Assembly: GCF_017901175.1 (NCBI RefSeq)
Contig: NZ_CP072793.1
Span: forward strand, 1,302,001-1,366,000
DNA length: 64,000 nucleotides
Direction: 5' to 3'
From: Thiothrix unzii
GTDB lineage: Bacteria > Pseudomonadota > Gammaproteobacteria > Thiotrichales > Thiotrichaceae
In this document: positions 47,397 through 57,232 of the stretch, piece by piece
How the letters are laid out: every line of letters starts with the position of its first letter
Position numbering within the stretch: the stretch's first letter is position 1
Notes under the pieces: model-generated
The model's input: only the letters and a program-made list of their open reading frames with translations
What the model was told of the DNA's origin: nothing
Databases searched by the model: none
Made by a program: the position numbers and the translations under genes

Positions 47397-47402
47397 ATTA
47401 TA
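47397..47402 (-). promoter_or_regulatory. Candidate -10 box for argG
   Basis: The minus strand reads TATAAT, 36 bp before the argG ATG. The -35 region at 17-18 bp is only T-rich. A TTGACC lies too close (12-bp spacer). No clear ArgR box was recognised. Confidence 0.35.
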
Positions 47403-47510
47403 TGCCTGTTGTCTGGTCAAATAAATGCGTTATCGGTAAAACCAATCGCCTTGCAACCTTTTCACAGCAAACTGTTCTATAAAGTCAGGCAGTTATCAAG
47501 GAGTGAAACG

Positions 47511-48353
47511 ATGTTACGCGGATGGATTGTTATTTTGTGGCTAAGTGGCTGGCTGTCTCCGGCTCTCGCGAGTATTTATGACCCTGAGCCCAGTTTTTGT
47601 GATGCTTACGCAACCAAGGCAGTGAGCCAACATAATACGGCGGGTGCTGCGCATTGTGACGTGTCTGGGTTGCGCTGGAGCAGTGACCTTGACGGGCAAA
47701 AACGCTGGTGCGAAACCGTCAGCGAGGCGGTTGCTCAGGCCGAAACCCAAGCCCGTGCGCAAGCCTTATTGGCGTGCTTCGGTGGCAATGTGTCGTTGAA
47801 TGACGCAGATTTAGCATTGACTCCGAATACGTTGGGGGAGTCCATGATCGGAGCGGTGCGCGAAGGCGGGTTAAAACGGGTCAAGCAATTGCTGGCTGCG
47901 GGAGCAGATCTGAGCTTCGAGGGAATGCAGGGCAATGATGGGAAAATATTGTTTGTCGCAATGGGGCGTGAGGACATGGCGATGATCAAGTTTTTCATCG
48001 GGCTGGGTTTAGACCCGAACGGTACATTTAACGGCGGTTTTAGTCCGATTGGGATGATTACCGATAATCACGAATTGTTGGAATACATCCTGAGTAACGG
48101 CGGTGATGCTAATAATACCGGCGAGCTTTACGATTTTCTGCAATTACCCATCATTTCGGCGATTCTTAGTAAAGATGTGAAAGCGGTGCAAATTCTCATC
48201 AAGCATGGTGCACGGGTGCAGGTGGATGAAATGATGGACGAATGCCAGAACAATACGCTACTCGATTACGCTATCAAGCACGGCACACCTGCGATTGTGG
48301 CGGCATTGCGTAAGGCTGGAGCGCAAACTTACGCAGAGTGCCAGCCACGTTAA
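47511..48353 (+). CDS. Secreted ankyrin-repeat protein
   Basis: 280 residues from ATG 47511 (AAGGAG 7 nt upstream; the longer frame is antisense to the argG start). Signal peptide (IVILWLSGWLSPALA). A cysteine-containing N-terminal part (CDAYATKAVSQ, CDVSGLRW, WCETVSEA, ACFGG) precedes ankyrin-type repeats: AVREGGLKRVKQLLAAGADLS, AMGREDMAMIKFFIGLGLDPN, LLEYILSNGGDANN, AVQILIKHGARVQ and AIVAALRKAGA. Probably a periplasmic protein-binding factor; partner unknown. It overlaps the end of the convergent transglutaminase-like gene by 4 bp. Confidence 0.8.
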   Translation: MLRGWIVILWLSGWLSPALASIYDPEPSFCDAYATKAVSQHNTAGAAHCDVSGLRWSSDLDGQKRWCETVSEAVAQAETQARAQALLACFGGNVSLNDADLALTPNTLGESMIGAVREGGLKRVKQLLAAGADLSFEGMQGNDGKILFVAMGREDMAMIKFFIGLGLDPNGTFNGGFSPIGMITDNHELLEYILSNGGDANNTGELYDFLQLPIISAILSKDVKAVQILIKHGARVQVDEMMDECQNNTLLDYAIKHGTPAIVAALRKAGAQTYAECQPR

Positions 48354-49198
48354 GCTGGTAACGCTGTTACCCAAACGCCCACGGTAAGTGTTGCCCCCGG
48401 TGGTCCGACGAATGCGCCTGCCACGGGAGGCACGGATTCGGGCAAGCGGGCGACGGCTACGGCGATGTGGTCGGTGCCGACGATTGCGCCGATGGTGGGG
48501 TCAAAACCTTTCCAGCCTGCACCGGGGAGAAAGACTTCTGCCCACGCATGGGTTGAGCCTAAGTCGGTCGGGGCAAGTTGGGTGTGCAAATAGCCGCTGA
48601 CAAAACGCGCGGCAAAACCCAAGCTGCGGGCAGCTTCCATGAACAGATACGCCGAGTCACGGCATGAGCCTGTGCCACGGGTGAGCGTTTCGGTGGTGGA
48701 TTGCACCCCCGGTTCCTCGCGCAATTGATACACCAAGGTTTGCTGGATGCGGATGGCAAGGCGTTGCAACAAGCTGTAGGTTTGAATCTTTTCGCCCGGT
48801 TGCCAGACGCTGGCTACCCATTGGCGCAACTGACCGTTGCTCACGGTATTCATGTAGGGCGCGAGTACCACTTTGTCTTCCGGCTTGTAGGCGAAAGGGT
48901 AGTGTGTCGCGTAATCTTCCACCAAAAAATCAAGCGGCGACTGGTTGTATTGCTGGATGATGATTTGGCTTTCGATCGCAAGCTGCTGGGTCGGCGTGGT
49001 GAAGGTGGCGATAGCGACGGAATTGTCTTCCACGTCACGATGCCAGCGCAGGGACGCGGCGGGCGTGATGTCGAGGGTGGAGGATTCGATGTGCAATTCA
49101 TAGCCTTCGCGGGGGCGCAGGCGCAAGGTGTGCGGTTCAAGGCGCACCGTGGCGGGGAAGTTGTAGTAGGTGCGATGTAGGATTTTATAGCGTTGCAT
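48350..49198 (-). CDS. Transglutaminase-like cysteine protease family protein
   Basis: 282 residues, no signal peptide. N-terminal beta domain typical of the family ([29 protein letters not shown]), then the transglutaminase core with catalytic cysteine in [12 protein letters not shown] near residue 180, histidine in [15 protein letters not shown] near 217 and aspartate in GFDPT. Members act as proteases or amidases on unknown substrates. Its start overlaps the 3' end of xfp by 14 bp, so it is in the tal-xfp operon. Confidence 0.85.
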   Translation of the reverse strand: MQRYKILHRTYYNFPATVRLEPHTLRLRPREGYELHIESSTLDITPAASLRWHRDVEDNSVAIATFTTPTQQLAIESQIIIQQYNQSPLDFLVEDYATHYPFAYKPEDKVVLAPYMNTVSNGQLRQWVASVWQPGEKIQTYSLLQRLAIRIQQTLVYQLREEPGVQSTTETLTRGTGSCRDSAYLFMEAARSLGFAARFVSGYLHTQLAPTDLGSTHAWAEVFLPGAGWKGFDPTIGAIVGTDHIAVAVARLPESVPPVAGAFVGPPGATLTVGVWVTALPA

Positions 49199-51566
49199 CA
49201 GCCGTTATACCCCACATCCAATCGCGAATTTCTGGCATATCTTGTCCGTATTTGCCGATGTATTGTTTGTGTTCAATCAACTTGTCCTTGAGTTGCTGCT
49301 TCAGGTAACTCCCCTTATCCCCTGTTTGCGGCAAACGGTCAATGGCATCCATCACCAAATGGAAGCGGTCGAGATCGTTCATCACCGTCATGTCAAATGG
49401 CGTGCTGATCGTGCCTTCTTCCTTGTAGCCGCGCACATGGAAATTGTCGTGGTTGGTGCGGCGGTACGTCAGCCGATGGATCAGCCACGGGTAGGCATGA
49501 AAAGCGAAAATCACCGGCTTATCCTTGGTGAAAATTGTGTCGAAATCGGCATCGCTCAAGCCGTGCGGATGTTCGCTTTGCGGTTGCAGTTTCATCAAAT
49601 CGACGACATTGACCACGCGGATTTTTAGGTCGGGTAAGTGTTCGCGCAAGATTGATACCGCCGCCAGCGTTTCCAGCGTTGGTACATCGCCACAGCACGC
49701 CATCACCACATCAGTTTCTGCGTCTTGGTCGTTACTTGCCCATTGCCAGATGCTGATACCTTGGGTGCAATGCTTGACAGCGGCATCCATCGACAACCAT
49801 TGCGGGGCAGGGTGTTTGCCCGCAATCACCACGTTGACGTAGTGGCGGCTGCGTAGGCAATGATCCATTACCGACAGCAAGCAATTGGCATCCGGCGGAA
49901 AATACACCCGCACGACTTCGGCTTTCTTGTTCACCACATGGTCGATGAAACCGGGGTCTTGGTGGGTAAAACCGTTGGCAGTTTGCCGCCAGACGTGCGA
50001 AGTCAGCAGGTAATTCAACGAGGCAATCTTGCGCCGCCAGGGTAGATGTGCGGTGACTTTCAGCCACTTGGCGTGTTGGTTGAACATCGAATCAATGATG
50101 TGGATGAAGGCTTCGTAGCAATTGAACAGCCCATGCCGCCCGGTCAGCAAATAGCCTTCCAGCCAGCCTTCGCACTGGTGTTCGCTGAGCATTGAGTCTA
50201 GTACCCGTCCGCTAGGGGCGAGAAATTCGTCATTTGCTACAGTTGCAGCATCCCATTGACGTTGGGTCACTTCAAACAGGGCTTCGAGGCCGTTGGACAG
50301 TATTTCATCGGGGGCGAAGATGCGGAAATTGCGCTGCTCACCGTTCAGCGTTGCCACATCGCGCAAAAAACGTCCCAGTACGCGGGTATCGCCAATACCG
50401 CTTACACCCGGCGTGGGTACGTCTACCGCGTAATCTTGGAAATCCGGCATCCGCAAATCGCGCAGCAACATGCCGCCATTGGCGTGGGGATTTGCACCCA
50501 TGCGTCGCTCGCCTGTGGGGGCAAGTTCCGCGAGTTCCGGCTGCAAACGCCCGTGTTTATCGAAAAGCTCTTCTGGGCGGTAGCTGTTGAGCCAGTCTTC
50601 CAGCAATTGGAGGTGTTCGGGGTGCGCCACTGGGTTGGAAAGTGGGACTTGATGCGCTCGGAATGTGCCTTCGATTTGCACGCCATCAACCACTTTTGGC
50701 CCTGTCCAGCCTTTGGGGGATACCAGCACAATCATCGGCCAGCGTGGACGGGTCAAATCGCCGTGGACACGTGCCGCTTGCTGGATGTCTTGAATTTGCG
50801 CCATCACTGTGTCGAGCGTTGCCGCCATTGCGGCGTGCATCAACGCTGGTTCGTGACCTTCCACGAAATAGGGTGTCCAGCCGTAGCCGCGCAATAACTG
50901 TTCCAGTTCCTCGCGGCTGATGCGGGCAAGCACGGTTGGGTTGGCAATCTTGTAGCCGTTGAGGTGCAGGATTGGCAACACCACGCCATCCGTCACCGGA
51001 TCAAGGAATTTGTTGGAATGCCACGACGTTGCCAGCGGCCCGGTTTCCGCTTCACCATCGCCGATCACGCAAGCTACCACTAGATCGGGATTGTCGAATA
51101 CCGCGCCGAACGCATGGCTCAACGAATAGCCCAGTTCGCCGCCTTCGTGGATCGAACCGGGGCATTCTGGCGACGCATGACTGGGGATGCCGCCGGGAAA
51201 CGAAAATTGCAGGAACAGCTTTTGCAGCCCTGCCTCATCCTGACTGATGTCGGGGTAGATTTCGCTGTACGTGCCTTCGAGGTAGGTGTTGCTTACTACC
51301 GCAGGCCCGCCGTGTCCGGGGCCGGAAATGTAGAGCATGTTGAGGTCGTATTGTTTGATAATGCGGTTTAGGTGTACGTAGATGAAGTTTTGTCCGGGCG
51401 TTGTGCCCCAATGCCCTAGCAGGGTGTGCTTTACATCCGTCAGTTCCAATGGGCGTTTTAGCAAGGGGTTGTCGAACAGGTAAATCTGTCCGACGGAGAG
51501 GTAGTTAGCGGCACGCCAGTAGGCATCCATCCGACCTAGCAGTTCGGGGGAGAGTGTGGTAGTCAT
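49185..51566 (-). CDS. xfp: Xylulose-5-phosphate/fructose-6-phosphate phosphoketolase
   Basis: Cleaves xylulose 5-phosphate (and often fructose 6-phosphate) with phosphate to acetyl phosphate and an aldose phosphate; thiamine diphosphate enzyme. 793 residues, normal for the family. Seen: [52 protein letters not shown], the TPP motif [19 protein letters not shown] near residue 180, and the C-terminal [24 protein letters not shown]. It follows tal by 14 bp; together they link the pentose phosphate pathway to acetyl phosphate. Confidence 0.95.
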   Translation of the reverse strand: MTTTLSPELLGRMDAYWRAANYLSVGQIYLFDNPLLKRPLELTDVKHTLLGHWGTTPGQNFIYVHLNRIIKQYDLNMLYISGPGHGGPAVVSNTYLEGTYSEIYPDISQDEAGLQKLFLQFSFPGGIPSHASPECPGSIHEGGELGYSLSHAFGAVFDNPDLVVACVIGDGEAETGPLATSWHSNKFLDPVTDGVVLPILHLNGYKIANPTVLARISREELEQLLRGYGWTPYFVEGHEPALMHAAMAATLDTVMAQIQDIQQAARVHGDLTRPRWPMIVLVSPKGWTGPKVVDGVQIEGTFRAHQVPLSNPVAHPEHLQLLEDWLNSYRPEELFDKHGRLQPELAELAPTGERRMGANPHANGGMLLRDLRMPDFQDYAVDVPTPGVSGIGDTRVLGRFLRDVATLNGEQRNFRIFAPDEILSNGLEALFEVTQRQWDAATVANDEFLAPSGRVLDSMLSEHQCEGWLEGYLLTGRHGLFNCYEAFIHIIDSMFNQHAKWLKVTAHLPWRRKIASLNYLLTSHVWRQTANGFTHQDPGFIDHVVNKKAEVVRVYFPPDANCLLSVMDHCLRSRHYVNVVIAGKHPAPQWLSMDAAVKHCTQGISIWQWASNDQDAETDVVMACCGDVPTLETLAAVSILREHLPDLKIRVVNVVDLMKLQPQSEHPHGLSDADFDTIFTKDKPVIFAFHAYPWLIHRLTYRRTNHDNFHVRGYKEEGTISTPFDMTVMNDLDRFHLVMDAIDRLPQTGDKGSYLKQQLKDKLIEHKQYIGKYGQDMPEIRDWMWGITADATL

Positions 51567-51580
51567 GGTGTAAAGATTCC

Positions 51581-52672
51581 TTATTCGGCGGTGCGTTGTG
51601 CCAAAATGGTGAGCAGCTTGTCGAATGGCTTGTTGAATTTTGTTACACCTTCGTCTTCAAGCTGTTGGGTGAGTTGGTCGAGGTTGATGCCCAGCGCGGG
51701 CAGTTGTGCCAATACTTGGCGGGCTTCTGCGATACCTTGTTCGAGCCGCGCTTGCGGTTCGCCGTGGTCGCGGTAGGCGTTCAGGGTTTCTAGCGGCAAG
51801 GTGTTGACGGTATCTGCGCCGATCAGGGCTTCGACGTATTTCACATCACTGAACGCTGGATTTTTGCTGCTGGTACTTGCCCATAACAGCCGTTGGACGG
51901 TTGCGCCTTGCGCTTCCAAGGCTTCAAAGCGTTCACCATTGAAGATTTCTTGGTAGATTTGGTAGGCGATTTTCGCGCTGGCAATCGCGACTTGCCCGCG
52001 TAATGCTTGTGCCGCTGGGGTTTCTAACAGCGGGTCTAGCAGCGCATCAATGCGGCTAACAAAGAAACTAGCGACGGAGGCGACTTGCTGCACGGGTTCA
52101 CCTTGCGCGAGGCGGGCTTCAATGCCAGCTATGTAAGCCTCTGCTACCTGCCGATAGCGCGGCAAGCCAAACAGCAGGGTGACGTTGACGTTAATGCCTT
52201 CGCTGATGAGTTGCTGGATGGCGGGCAAGCCTGCGGTAGTCGCGGGGATTTTGATGAACACATTCGGGCGGTTCAAGGCTGCCCACAAGCGGCGTGCTTC
52301 CTGCAATGTGCCGTCGGTATTGTGTGCGAGGTGCGGATTGATTTCCAAACTAACGTAACCATCTTTGCCGTTGGTGCGGTCGTAAAGTGGGCGGAAGGCA
52401 TCGGCGGCACTTTGCACGTCTTGCTGACTGAGGGTTTCGTAGATGGCTTCGGCATTGTTGCCTTGCTGTGCCAGCTCGCGAATGGCTGTGTCGTAAGCGT
52501 GGCTGTCGGTGATGGCTTTCTCGAAAATGGCGGGATTGGAGGTGATGCCGCGCAAGTCATCGTTCTCAATCAAACGTTGCAGCTCGCCGCTGCTGATCAA
52601 GTCACGCCTGATGTAATCCAGCCAGATGGACTGACCAAAGGTTGCCAGTCGTTGCAGGGGATTATGTTTCAT
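51581..52672 (-). CDS. tal: Transaldolase
   Basis: 363 residues. Transfers a dihydroxyacetone unit between sugar phosphates. Seen: the N-terminal [14 protein letters not shown] segment and [11 protein letters not shown], Schiff-base lysine in [12 protein letters not shown] near residue 142, [11 protein letters not shown], and [13 protein letters not shown], all of the longer Tal type (not the short MipB type). RBS AAGGAAA. First gene of tal-xfp-transglutaminase. A 30-bp element upstream (52727-52756) is shared with the 55965 gene. Confidence 0.94.
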   Translation of the reverse strand: MKHNPLQRLATFGQSIWLDYIRRDLISSGELQRLIENDDLRGITSNPAIFEKAITDSHAYDTAIRELAQQGNNAEAIYETLSQQDVQSAADAFRPLYDRTNGKDGYVSLEINPHLAHNTDGTLQEARRLWAALNRPNVFIKIPATTAGLPAIQQLISEGINVNVTLLFGLPRYRQVAEAYIAGIEARLAQGEPVQQVASVASFFVSRIDALLDPLLETPAAQALRGQVAIASAKIAYQIYQEIFNGERFEALEAQGATVQRLLWASTSSKNPAFSDVKYVEALIGADTVNTLPLETLNAYRDHGEPQARLEQGIAEARQVLAQLPALGINLDQLTQQLEDEGVTKFNKPFDKLLTILAQRTAE

Positions 52673-52726
52673 GATTTTATTTCCTTGGTGTCGCCACCGT
52701 GCATTAGCAGGGCTGCGTCTGTTTTC

Positions 52727-52756
52727 ATTAGGCTCTCTATTGCTTGGGATAGCAAG
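52727..52756 (-). promoter_or_regulatory. Shared upstream element, copy 1 (before tal)
   Basis: On the plus strand it begins ATTAGGCTCTCTAT and ends AGCAAG. On the coding (minus) strand it reads TTGCTA, 19 bp, then TAATGA, with a TTGCT/AGCAA inverted repeat at the -35 side. It lies 54 bp before tal. Copy 2 at 56033-56062 has the same organisation before another minus-strand gene. Confidence 0.55.
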
Positions 52757-52831
52757 TCATTGAATTTTTTGAAGAGGCATGAGCAGCAGGTAATTGGGTG
52801 AATAGTTGGATTGAGGCTTATACTCATAAAG

Positions 52832-55027
52832 ATGAAACTTATATTGACTGTTTTTTCGCTGCTCCTGTGTTTTTTATTACCCACGAGTGAAGCTCTCGCC
52901 CGCCCGAAAATTGGTCTGGTGTTGGGCGGCGGCGGTGCTGCCGGAATCGCCCATGTGGGGGTTTTGAAAGTGCTGGAGGCCAACCACATTCCGGTTGATG
53001 TGATTGCAGGTAACAGCATGGGCGCGGTGGTTGGTAGCCTGTATGCTTCTGGCATGAGTGTTGCTGAAATTGAACAGGTTTCCAAAACATTGGATTGGGG
53101 CAAGCTGTTCAGTGATGACACTTCGCATCAACTCAAGTCTTACCAGCAAAAACAGCAAAATGCAGACTTTTTCACGGTGTTTGAATCCGGGGTATCCAAG
53201 CGCGGTATCAAGTTATCCAGCGGTTTGATTGACGGGCAAAAACTGATCTTTGAACTGCGTCGCTTGCTGGCTCCGGTGGCGCAAATCAGCAATTTTGACC
53301 GTTTACCGATTCCGTTCCGTGCAGTTGCCACCGACATCCATACGGGTGACGCGGTGGTGCTGAAACAGGGGAATTTGGCGAGTGCAGTGCGTGCCAGCAT
53401 GTCGATTCCGGGCTTGTTTGCGCCTGTCACCCTTGATAACCGTTTGCTGGTGGATGGTTTGGTGTCGAATAATCTCCCTGTCGATATTGCCCGCCAGATG
53501 GGTGCTGACATTCTCATCGTATCGAATATACCACCGGACAATTCCCGCAAACTGGATACAGCGTTAGACATTAGCTTGCAGTCGATGGATTTGTTGGTGC
53601 GTAAAACCAGCGAAGCGCAATTGGCAAGCCTGACCCCGCAAGACATCCTGATCCAGCCGCCCGTTGGTGAAGTTGGCAGGCTTGATTTCACGCGGGTGGC
53701 TGAAACGGTGGCACTCGGTGAAAAAGGTGCGCGTACCCAATTGGTTGCATTGCAACGTCTGGCGGGTAGTTTGAGTAGTGATGCCAACCAGTTTGCAACG
53801 CCAGCCCACCCAATAGATGAGGTGGTCAAAGTTGCCAGTGTGCAAATCGAAAACGACTCGTCACTGCGCGAAAGCATTTTACGCAAGGCTCTCAATATCA
53901 AACCTGGCGATGTTTTGGATAACCAGCGGTTGCAGGACGGTCTGAACCGTGTCTACACCTTGGGGTATTTCAGCTTGGTGGATTACAAGCTGACTCAACT
54001 TCCATCCGGGGATTATGGCTTGAAAGTCATCGCGAAAAAGGCCACCGAAGGTGAACATCGGGTAAGCGTAGGATTTTCGCTGGGCGATGATTTTAATGGC
54101 GATACCCGCTATCAGGCTGGGGTGAAATATGTCCAGAAAGGCTTGACGGATTCGGGTACTGAATTGCGTGCCCAAGCGGTGATCGGGCGACGTTTGTTAG
54201 CTGAGGCGGAAATCTATCATCCGTTAGGGATTGACGGTACGTTTGTTGCCCCGCGTGCATGGTATCAAGAGGGTGATGCCAATAGTTTGGATAATGCCCA
54301 GCAGGTTGCCAAAATACGGGCGCGGGAAGCGCGGGTGCAGGTGGATATTGGGCATCCGGTCGGCAATTCCGGCGAAATCAGGGCGGGGGTATTTCATCAA
54401 AAGACCAAGCCACTGCCCAAAGATGGCACACCTATTGTGGCGGATAAAACATTGACAGAAGCTGGGGTCAAACTCCAATACCAAGCTGACACGCTCGATT
54501 CGATTAACTTCCCGACCAAGGGTGGTCAGTTGACTGCTGCTTATACCCGTGGCGTTACCGCGATGGGCAGTGACAACGATTTTAACCGCATTGAATTGGA
54601 AGCCGACCGGGTTTGGAGTGTGCATGACAAGCACCGCTTTATCGCCAGTGGGCGGGCAGTGGCAACGGCTAATAATGGGGCGGCGGTATTGGATAGCGGC
54701 AATAACTTAGAAACCCATGCCCTGCAAACCGGGCATTTGGTGTTTTCTGATAATGCCCCGTTGATTGGCAATGAAACCGTAGCAGGTTCTGTCACCTATA
54801 TGCGCCAAGTTGCTGAAATTCCAGAAATAGCCAAAGTGCATGTAGGGGCTTCAGTGGGTGTCAGTCAAGCCTGGCAGCAGCGTGATGCGGTCGATTTGGG
54901 TGGCTTGCGGAATTCGGGTACGGTTTTTGTCGGTGGCGAAACGCCCATTGGTCCTGCGTTTGTCGGGGTGCGCAAGACGCAAGGGGCTGACCATCAGGCG
55001 TATTTCATCTTAGGGCGGGATTTCTGA
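52832..55027 (+). CDS. Patatin-like phospholipase fused to a POTRA and outer-membrane barrel (PlpD/type Vd-like)
   Basis: 731 residues from ATG 52832. Signal peptide (LTVFSLLLCFLLPTSEALA). The patatin domain follows at residues about 28-220: oxyanion hole GGGGAAGIAHVG, nucleophile serine in GNSMG near residue 62, and the aspartate of VDGLVSNN near 207. A POTRA-like domain spans about 330-395 (LRKALNIKPGDVLDNQRLQDGLNRVYTLGYF), then a barrel region ending in a terminal aromatic strand (AYFILGRDF). This matches the PlpD type of self-translocated lipases. An in-frame TTG 21 bp upstream is less likely. Confidence 0.9.
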   Translation: MKLILTVFSLLLCFLLPTSEALARPKIGLVLGGGGAAGIAHVGVLKVLEANHIPVDVIAGNSMGAVVGSLYASGMSVAEIEQVSKTLDWGKLFSDDTSHQLKSYQQKQQNADFFTVFESGVSKRGIKLSSGLIDGQKLIFELRRLLAPVAQISNFDRLPIPFRAVATDIHTGDAVVLKQGNLASAVRASMSIPGLFAPVTLDNRLLVDGLVSNNLPVDIARQMGADILIVSNIPPDNSRKLDTALDISLQSMDLLVRKTSEAQLASLTPQDILIQPPVGEVGRLDFTRVAETVALGEKGARTQLVALQRLAGSLSSDANQFATPAHPIDEVVKVASVQIENDSSLRESILRKALNIKPGDVLDNQRLQDGLNRVYTLGYFSLVDYKLTQLPSGDYGLKVIAKKATEGEHRVSVGFSLGDDFNGDTRYQAGVKYVQKGLTDSGTELRAQAVIGRRLLAEAEIYHPLGIDGTFVAPRAWYQEGDANSLDNAQQVAKIRAREARVQVDIGHPVGNSGEIRAGVFHQKTKPLPKDGTPIVADKTLTEAGVKLQYQADTLDSINFPTKGGQLTAAYTRGVTAMGSDNDFNRIELEADRVWSVHDKHRFIASGRAVATANNGAAVLDSGNNLETHALQTGHLVFSDNAPLIGNETVAGSVTYMRQVAEIPEIAKVHVGASVGVSQAWQQRDAVDLGGLRNSGTVFVGGETPIGPAFVGVRKTQGADHQAYFILGRDF

Positions 55028-55035
55028 AGTTTAGA

Positions 55036-55401
55036 TCAGAAAGCTGTGCCAAAGCCCTTGTCGATGTCCATTTCCAGTTGGGGAAAACCCGCTAAGGCAT
55101 GGATGGTACGGATCACGCCTTGTCCTGTCGGAAACAGTTCTTCCAGATATTTTCCGCCACCTTTATGGGCAAATGCCTGATCCAGAAAACGCACGTCACA
55201 GTGGACATCTTGGCACTGGTCATTTTCAGTATTTTCCTGATAATGCCTGAATAGGGTGTCTACTACTTCAAGCAGTTCCGCGCTGGGTTTCACGTTCAGG
55301 GATGCGGCATTCTGTTGCACCCGTTGGTGAATTTCGGTTAGTGATACCCCTTCAATCGAGTGGTACAGCAGCCTTTCATTTTTTGGCCCAAAATTTGACA
55401 T
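55036..55401 (-). CDS. DsrC/TusE-like protein lacking the C-terminal cysteines
   Basis: 121 residues. The C-terminal half resembles the DsrC/TusE sulfur-carrier fold (FLDQAFAHKGGGKYLEELFPTG, then ALAGFP), where family members have a GG-x-Y-LYxLFP pattern followed by AGLPKPTGCV. Here the tail reads DIDKGFGTAF, so the two catalytic cysteines are missing. The only cysteines are in QCQDVHC in mid-protein. Non-catalytic relatives with proposed regulatory roles are known from sulfur bacteria. RBS AAGGAG. It follows the 55965 gene by 12 bp. Homology is judged by eye. Confidence 0.5.
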   Translation of the reverse strand: MSNFGPKNERLLYHSIEGVSLTEIHQRVQQNAASLNVKPSAELLEVVDTLFRHYQENTENDQCQDVHCDVRFLDQAFAHKGGGKYLEELFPTGQGVIRTIHALAGFPQLEMDIDKGFGTAF

Positions 55402-55413
55402 AACGGCTTCTCC

Positions 55414-55965
55414 TTAATTGGTAACTGGTACGAGGGATGTGCTGATCACATCTGTGTGTACGTTGGCTTCGTCGGCTTTGTTTTCCAGCAAAATGTCCTT
55501 AGCCCTTTCGATTTCCTGCTCAGTCCCGTTGACGATGAGGAGAAACTTGTCAGCTTTGAGCGCGGTTTCGTATTGGACAATGCTGTTTTGGGGAATCCCG
55601 ATACTCGCTAGTGCGCCACCGAGTGCGGTGATGCCTCCGGCGACGAAAGCCGTTTCCAACGCGCCAATGATCCAACTTACCAGTGGGCCACCGACCATGA
55701 CCGCACCCAGCCCCGGAATAATGAAGAAAGCCGAGCCGAATAAAAGCCCCCACAGCCAGCCCCAAAATAAGCCAAATTTCCCCCATGATGCCATGCGGTC
55801 GCCCGTGTTGTAGTAACCGATGACGCTTTCTTCGGTGTGATAACCTTTACCAATAACCGACAGTTTTTGCATATTGTAACCCGCGCTTTGTAGTTCTTTG
55901 ACTGCATTTTCAGCGTCATGATGGCTGCTAAAAAGCCCAACGGCTGAATGGTGTTTGTCTTTCAT
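55414..55965 (-). CDS. Membrane-associated stress protein (GsiB/17M-like, glycine-zipper region)
   Basis: 183 residues. The N-terminus (HHSAVGLFSSHHDAENAVKELQSAGYNMQKLSVIGKGYHTEE) is of the general stress protein 17M/DUF1269 type. A central Gly-rich hydrophobic stretch (residues about 66-118: GLFWGWLWGLLFGSAFFIIPG, GGITALGGALASIG) could span or insert into a membrane. The C-terminus returns to a soluble ferredoxin-like part (KADKFLLIVNGTEQEIERAKDIL). Function unknown; such proteins are often stress-induced. An upstream 30-bp element (56033-56062) is shared with tal. Confidence 0.75.
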   Translation of the reverse strand: MKDKHHSAVGLFSSHHDAENAVKELQSAGYNMQKLSVIGKGYHTEESVIGYYNTGDRMASWGKFGLFWGWLWGLLFGSAFFIIPGLGAVMVGGPLVSWIIGALETAFVAGGITALGGALASIGIPQNSIVQYETALKADKFLLIVNGTEQEIERAKDILLENKADEANVHTDVISTSLVPVTN

Positions 55966-56032
55966 AATAGTTCTCTATGATTTTAAGTAAGGCATGAAAT
56001 TATTTTCGTAATGAAAAAATATATTCAATTTT

Positions 56033-56062
56033 ATTAGGCTCTCTATTTGCTTGTGTTGCAAG
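56033..56062 (-). promoter_or_regulatory. Shared upstream element, copy 2
   Basis: On the plus strand it begins ATTAGGCTCTCTAT, identical over 14 bp to the copy before tal, and ends TTGCAAG. On the minus strand it reads TTGCAA, 19 bp, then TAATAA. It lies 67 bp before the 55965 start codon. The rest of the 179-bp gap 55966-56144 is A/T-rich, with a ribosome binding site for the next gene. Confidence 0.55.
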
Positions 56063-56144
56063 CTTCTGTCACTATGAATATGAATTAAGCCTGTTTTTGA
56101 AATTGAAATTTTCTAAAGTGGGATAATCCTAAAAGGAAAAAATC

Positions 56145-56711
56145 ATGGACACTGCGATTAATGAACCGCATATATCACCACCTGCGGCAACAGCGGGCGC
56201 AACCTTCAAACACGTACTGAAAGTTGATGCTGCCTTATTTGTTGGAATCACGTTTTTTGCCATGCTAGGCATTGGCATTACTAACTATCGGGTCGATAGT
56301 GCTTACAGCTACTGGAGTTATATGCTGGTTGTACTGGCGGTAGTGACCACCGCTTGGGGAAGCTGGCGTGCCCAAAAGCTGGGGTTGCGCGAAGGCGGTA
56401 AGCTATTGTATCAACAGATTATTTTGTGGGGAGCGGCGTTGGTTTCCGTGGCGGTGATTTACCGATTGCTTGAGGCGGGGCGTATCAATGTGGATACGAC
56501 CGGCTTGCTAGTGTTACTGATGCTAACTTTTGCTACCTTTGTTGATGGGATGCTAGTGTCTTGGAAGCTGTATGTGGTGAGTGCGCTATTATTGTTGACG
56601 CTGTTAATGGCTGCTTATGTTGGTCAATTTCTGTGGATTATTTTATTAGCCGCTGTTGTATTAATCGCACTGGTTTTGATTTTTGTGGTATGGAAAATAC
56701 GGTCTTATTGA
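56145..56711 (+). CDS. Multi-pass membrane protein of unknown function
   Basis: 188 residues. Not recognised. A soluble N-terminus (residues 1-28) is followed by about six hydrophobic helices: near 29-48, 56-74, 89-106, 118-134, 140-160 and 163-184. Charged residues are few (RAQKLGLREGGK loop, final KIRSY). AAAAGGAAAA lies upstream of the ATG. It precedes the host-attachment-type gene by about 60 bp and may belong to the same stress-related group. Confidence 0.65.
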   Translation: MDTAINEPHISPPAATAGATFKHVLKVDAALFVGITFFAMLGIGITNYRVDSAYSYWSYMLVVLAVVTTAWGSWRAQKLGLREGGKLLYQQIILWGAALVSVAVIYRLLEAGRINVDTTGLLVLLMLTFATFVDGMLVSWKLYVVSALLLLTLLMAAYVGQFLWIILLAAVVLIALVLIFVVWKIRSY

Positions 56712-56770
56712 AATGAACTATACTTTTAGTATGGGGTTCGTCATATTTAACAACAAAAGGAGTTAATATT

Positions 56771-57211
56771 ATGACAATTTGGATTGTTGTTGCTAATTCA
56801 ACACTGGCTCGTTTTTTTAGTGCATCGCCATTAAATGCTAATGCCGTGCTTATTGAGTTGGAAGATAAGGTTCATCCCAGCTCCCGTTTGCATGGGCGTG
56901 ATTTGGAAACCGATTCACCGTCGCGTGTCTTTGATTCGCAGGGATCTGGTCGCCATGCGGTAGAGCCACCCACCGATATAAAAGAGCAGCAAGCCGAAGC
57001 GTTTGCGCTTGAATTGAGCAACTATCTGGAAGAAATGCGCAGTGCCAACCGTTATGACAAGTTGTATGTCATGGCTTCACCGCACTTCTTGGGTTTATTG
57101 CGTGGGCATTTCAGGCAAGGGGTGACGGATTTGCTGGCTGAAACCGTGGATAAAGACCTGACTCGCCATTCGGTAGAAGAAATCCGCGCCCATCTGCCTG
57201 ATTTTATGTAA
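56771..57211 (+). CDS. Host attachment protein family (baeRF-like)
   Basis: 146 residues. Matches the family annotated as required for attachment to host cells: IWIVVANSTLARFFSA at the N-terminus, a variable acidic middle (DLETDSPSRVFDSQGSGRHAVEPPTD), and YDKLYVMASPHFLGLLRGHF with DKDLTRHSVEEIRAHLP at the C-terminus. Structure predictions relate the family to eukaryotic release factor eRF1-like domains, so a ribosome- or RNA-linked stress role is also possible. AAGGAG upstream. cbpA follows after 21 bp. Confidence 0.82.
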   Translation: MTIWIVVANSTLARFFSASPLNANAVLIELEDKVHPSSRLHGRDLETDSPSRVFDSQGSGRHAVEPPTDIKEQQAEAFALELSNYLEEMRSANRYDKLYVMASPHFLGLLRGHFRQGVTDLLAETVDKDLTRHSVEEIRAHLPDFM

Positions 57212-57232
57212 TGAAATGCAGGGGGGAATACG

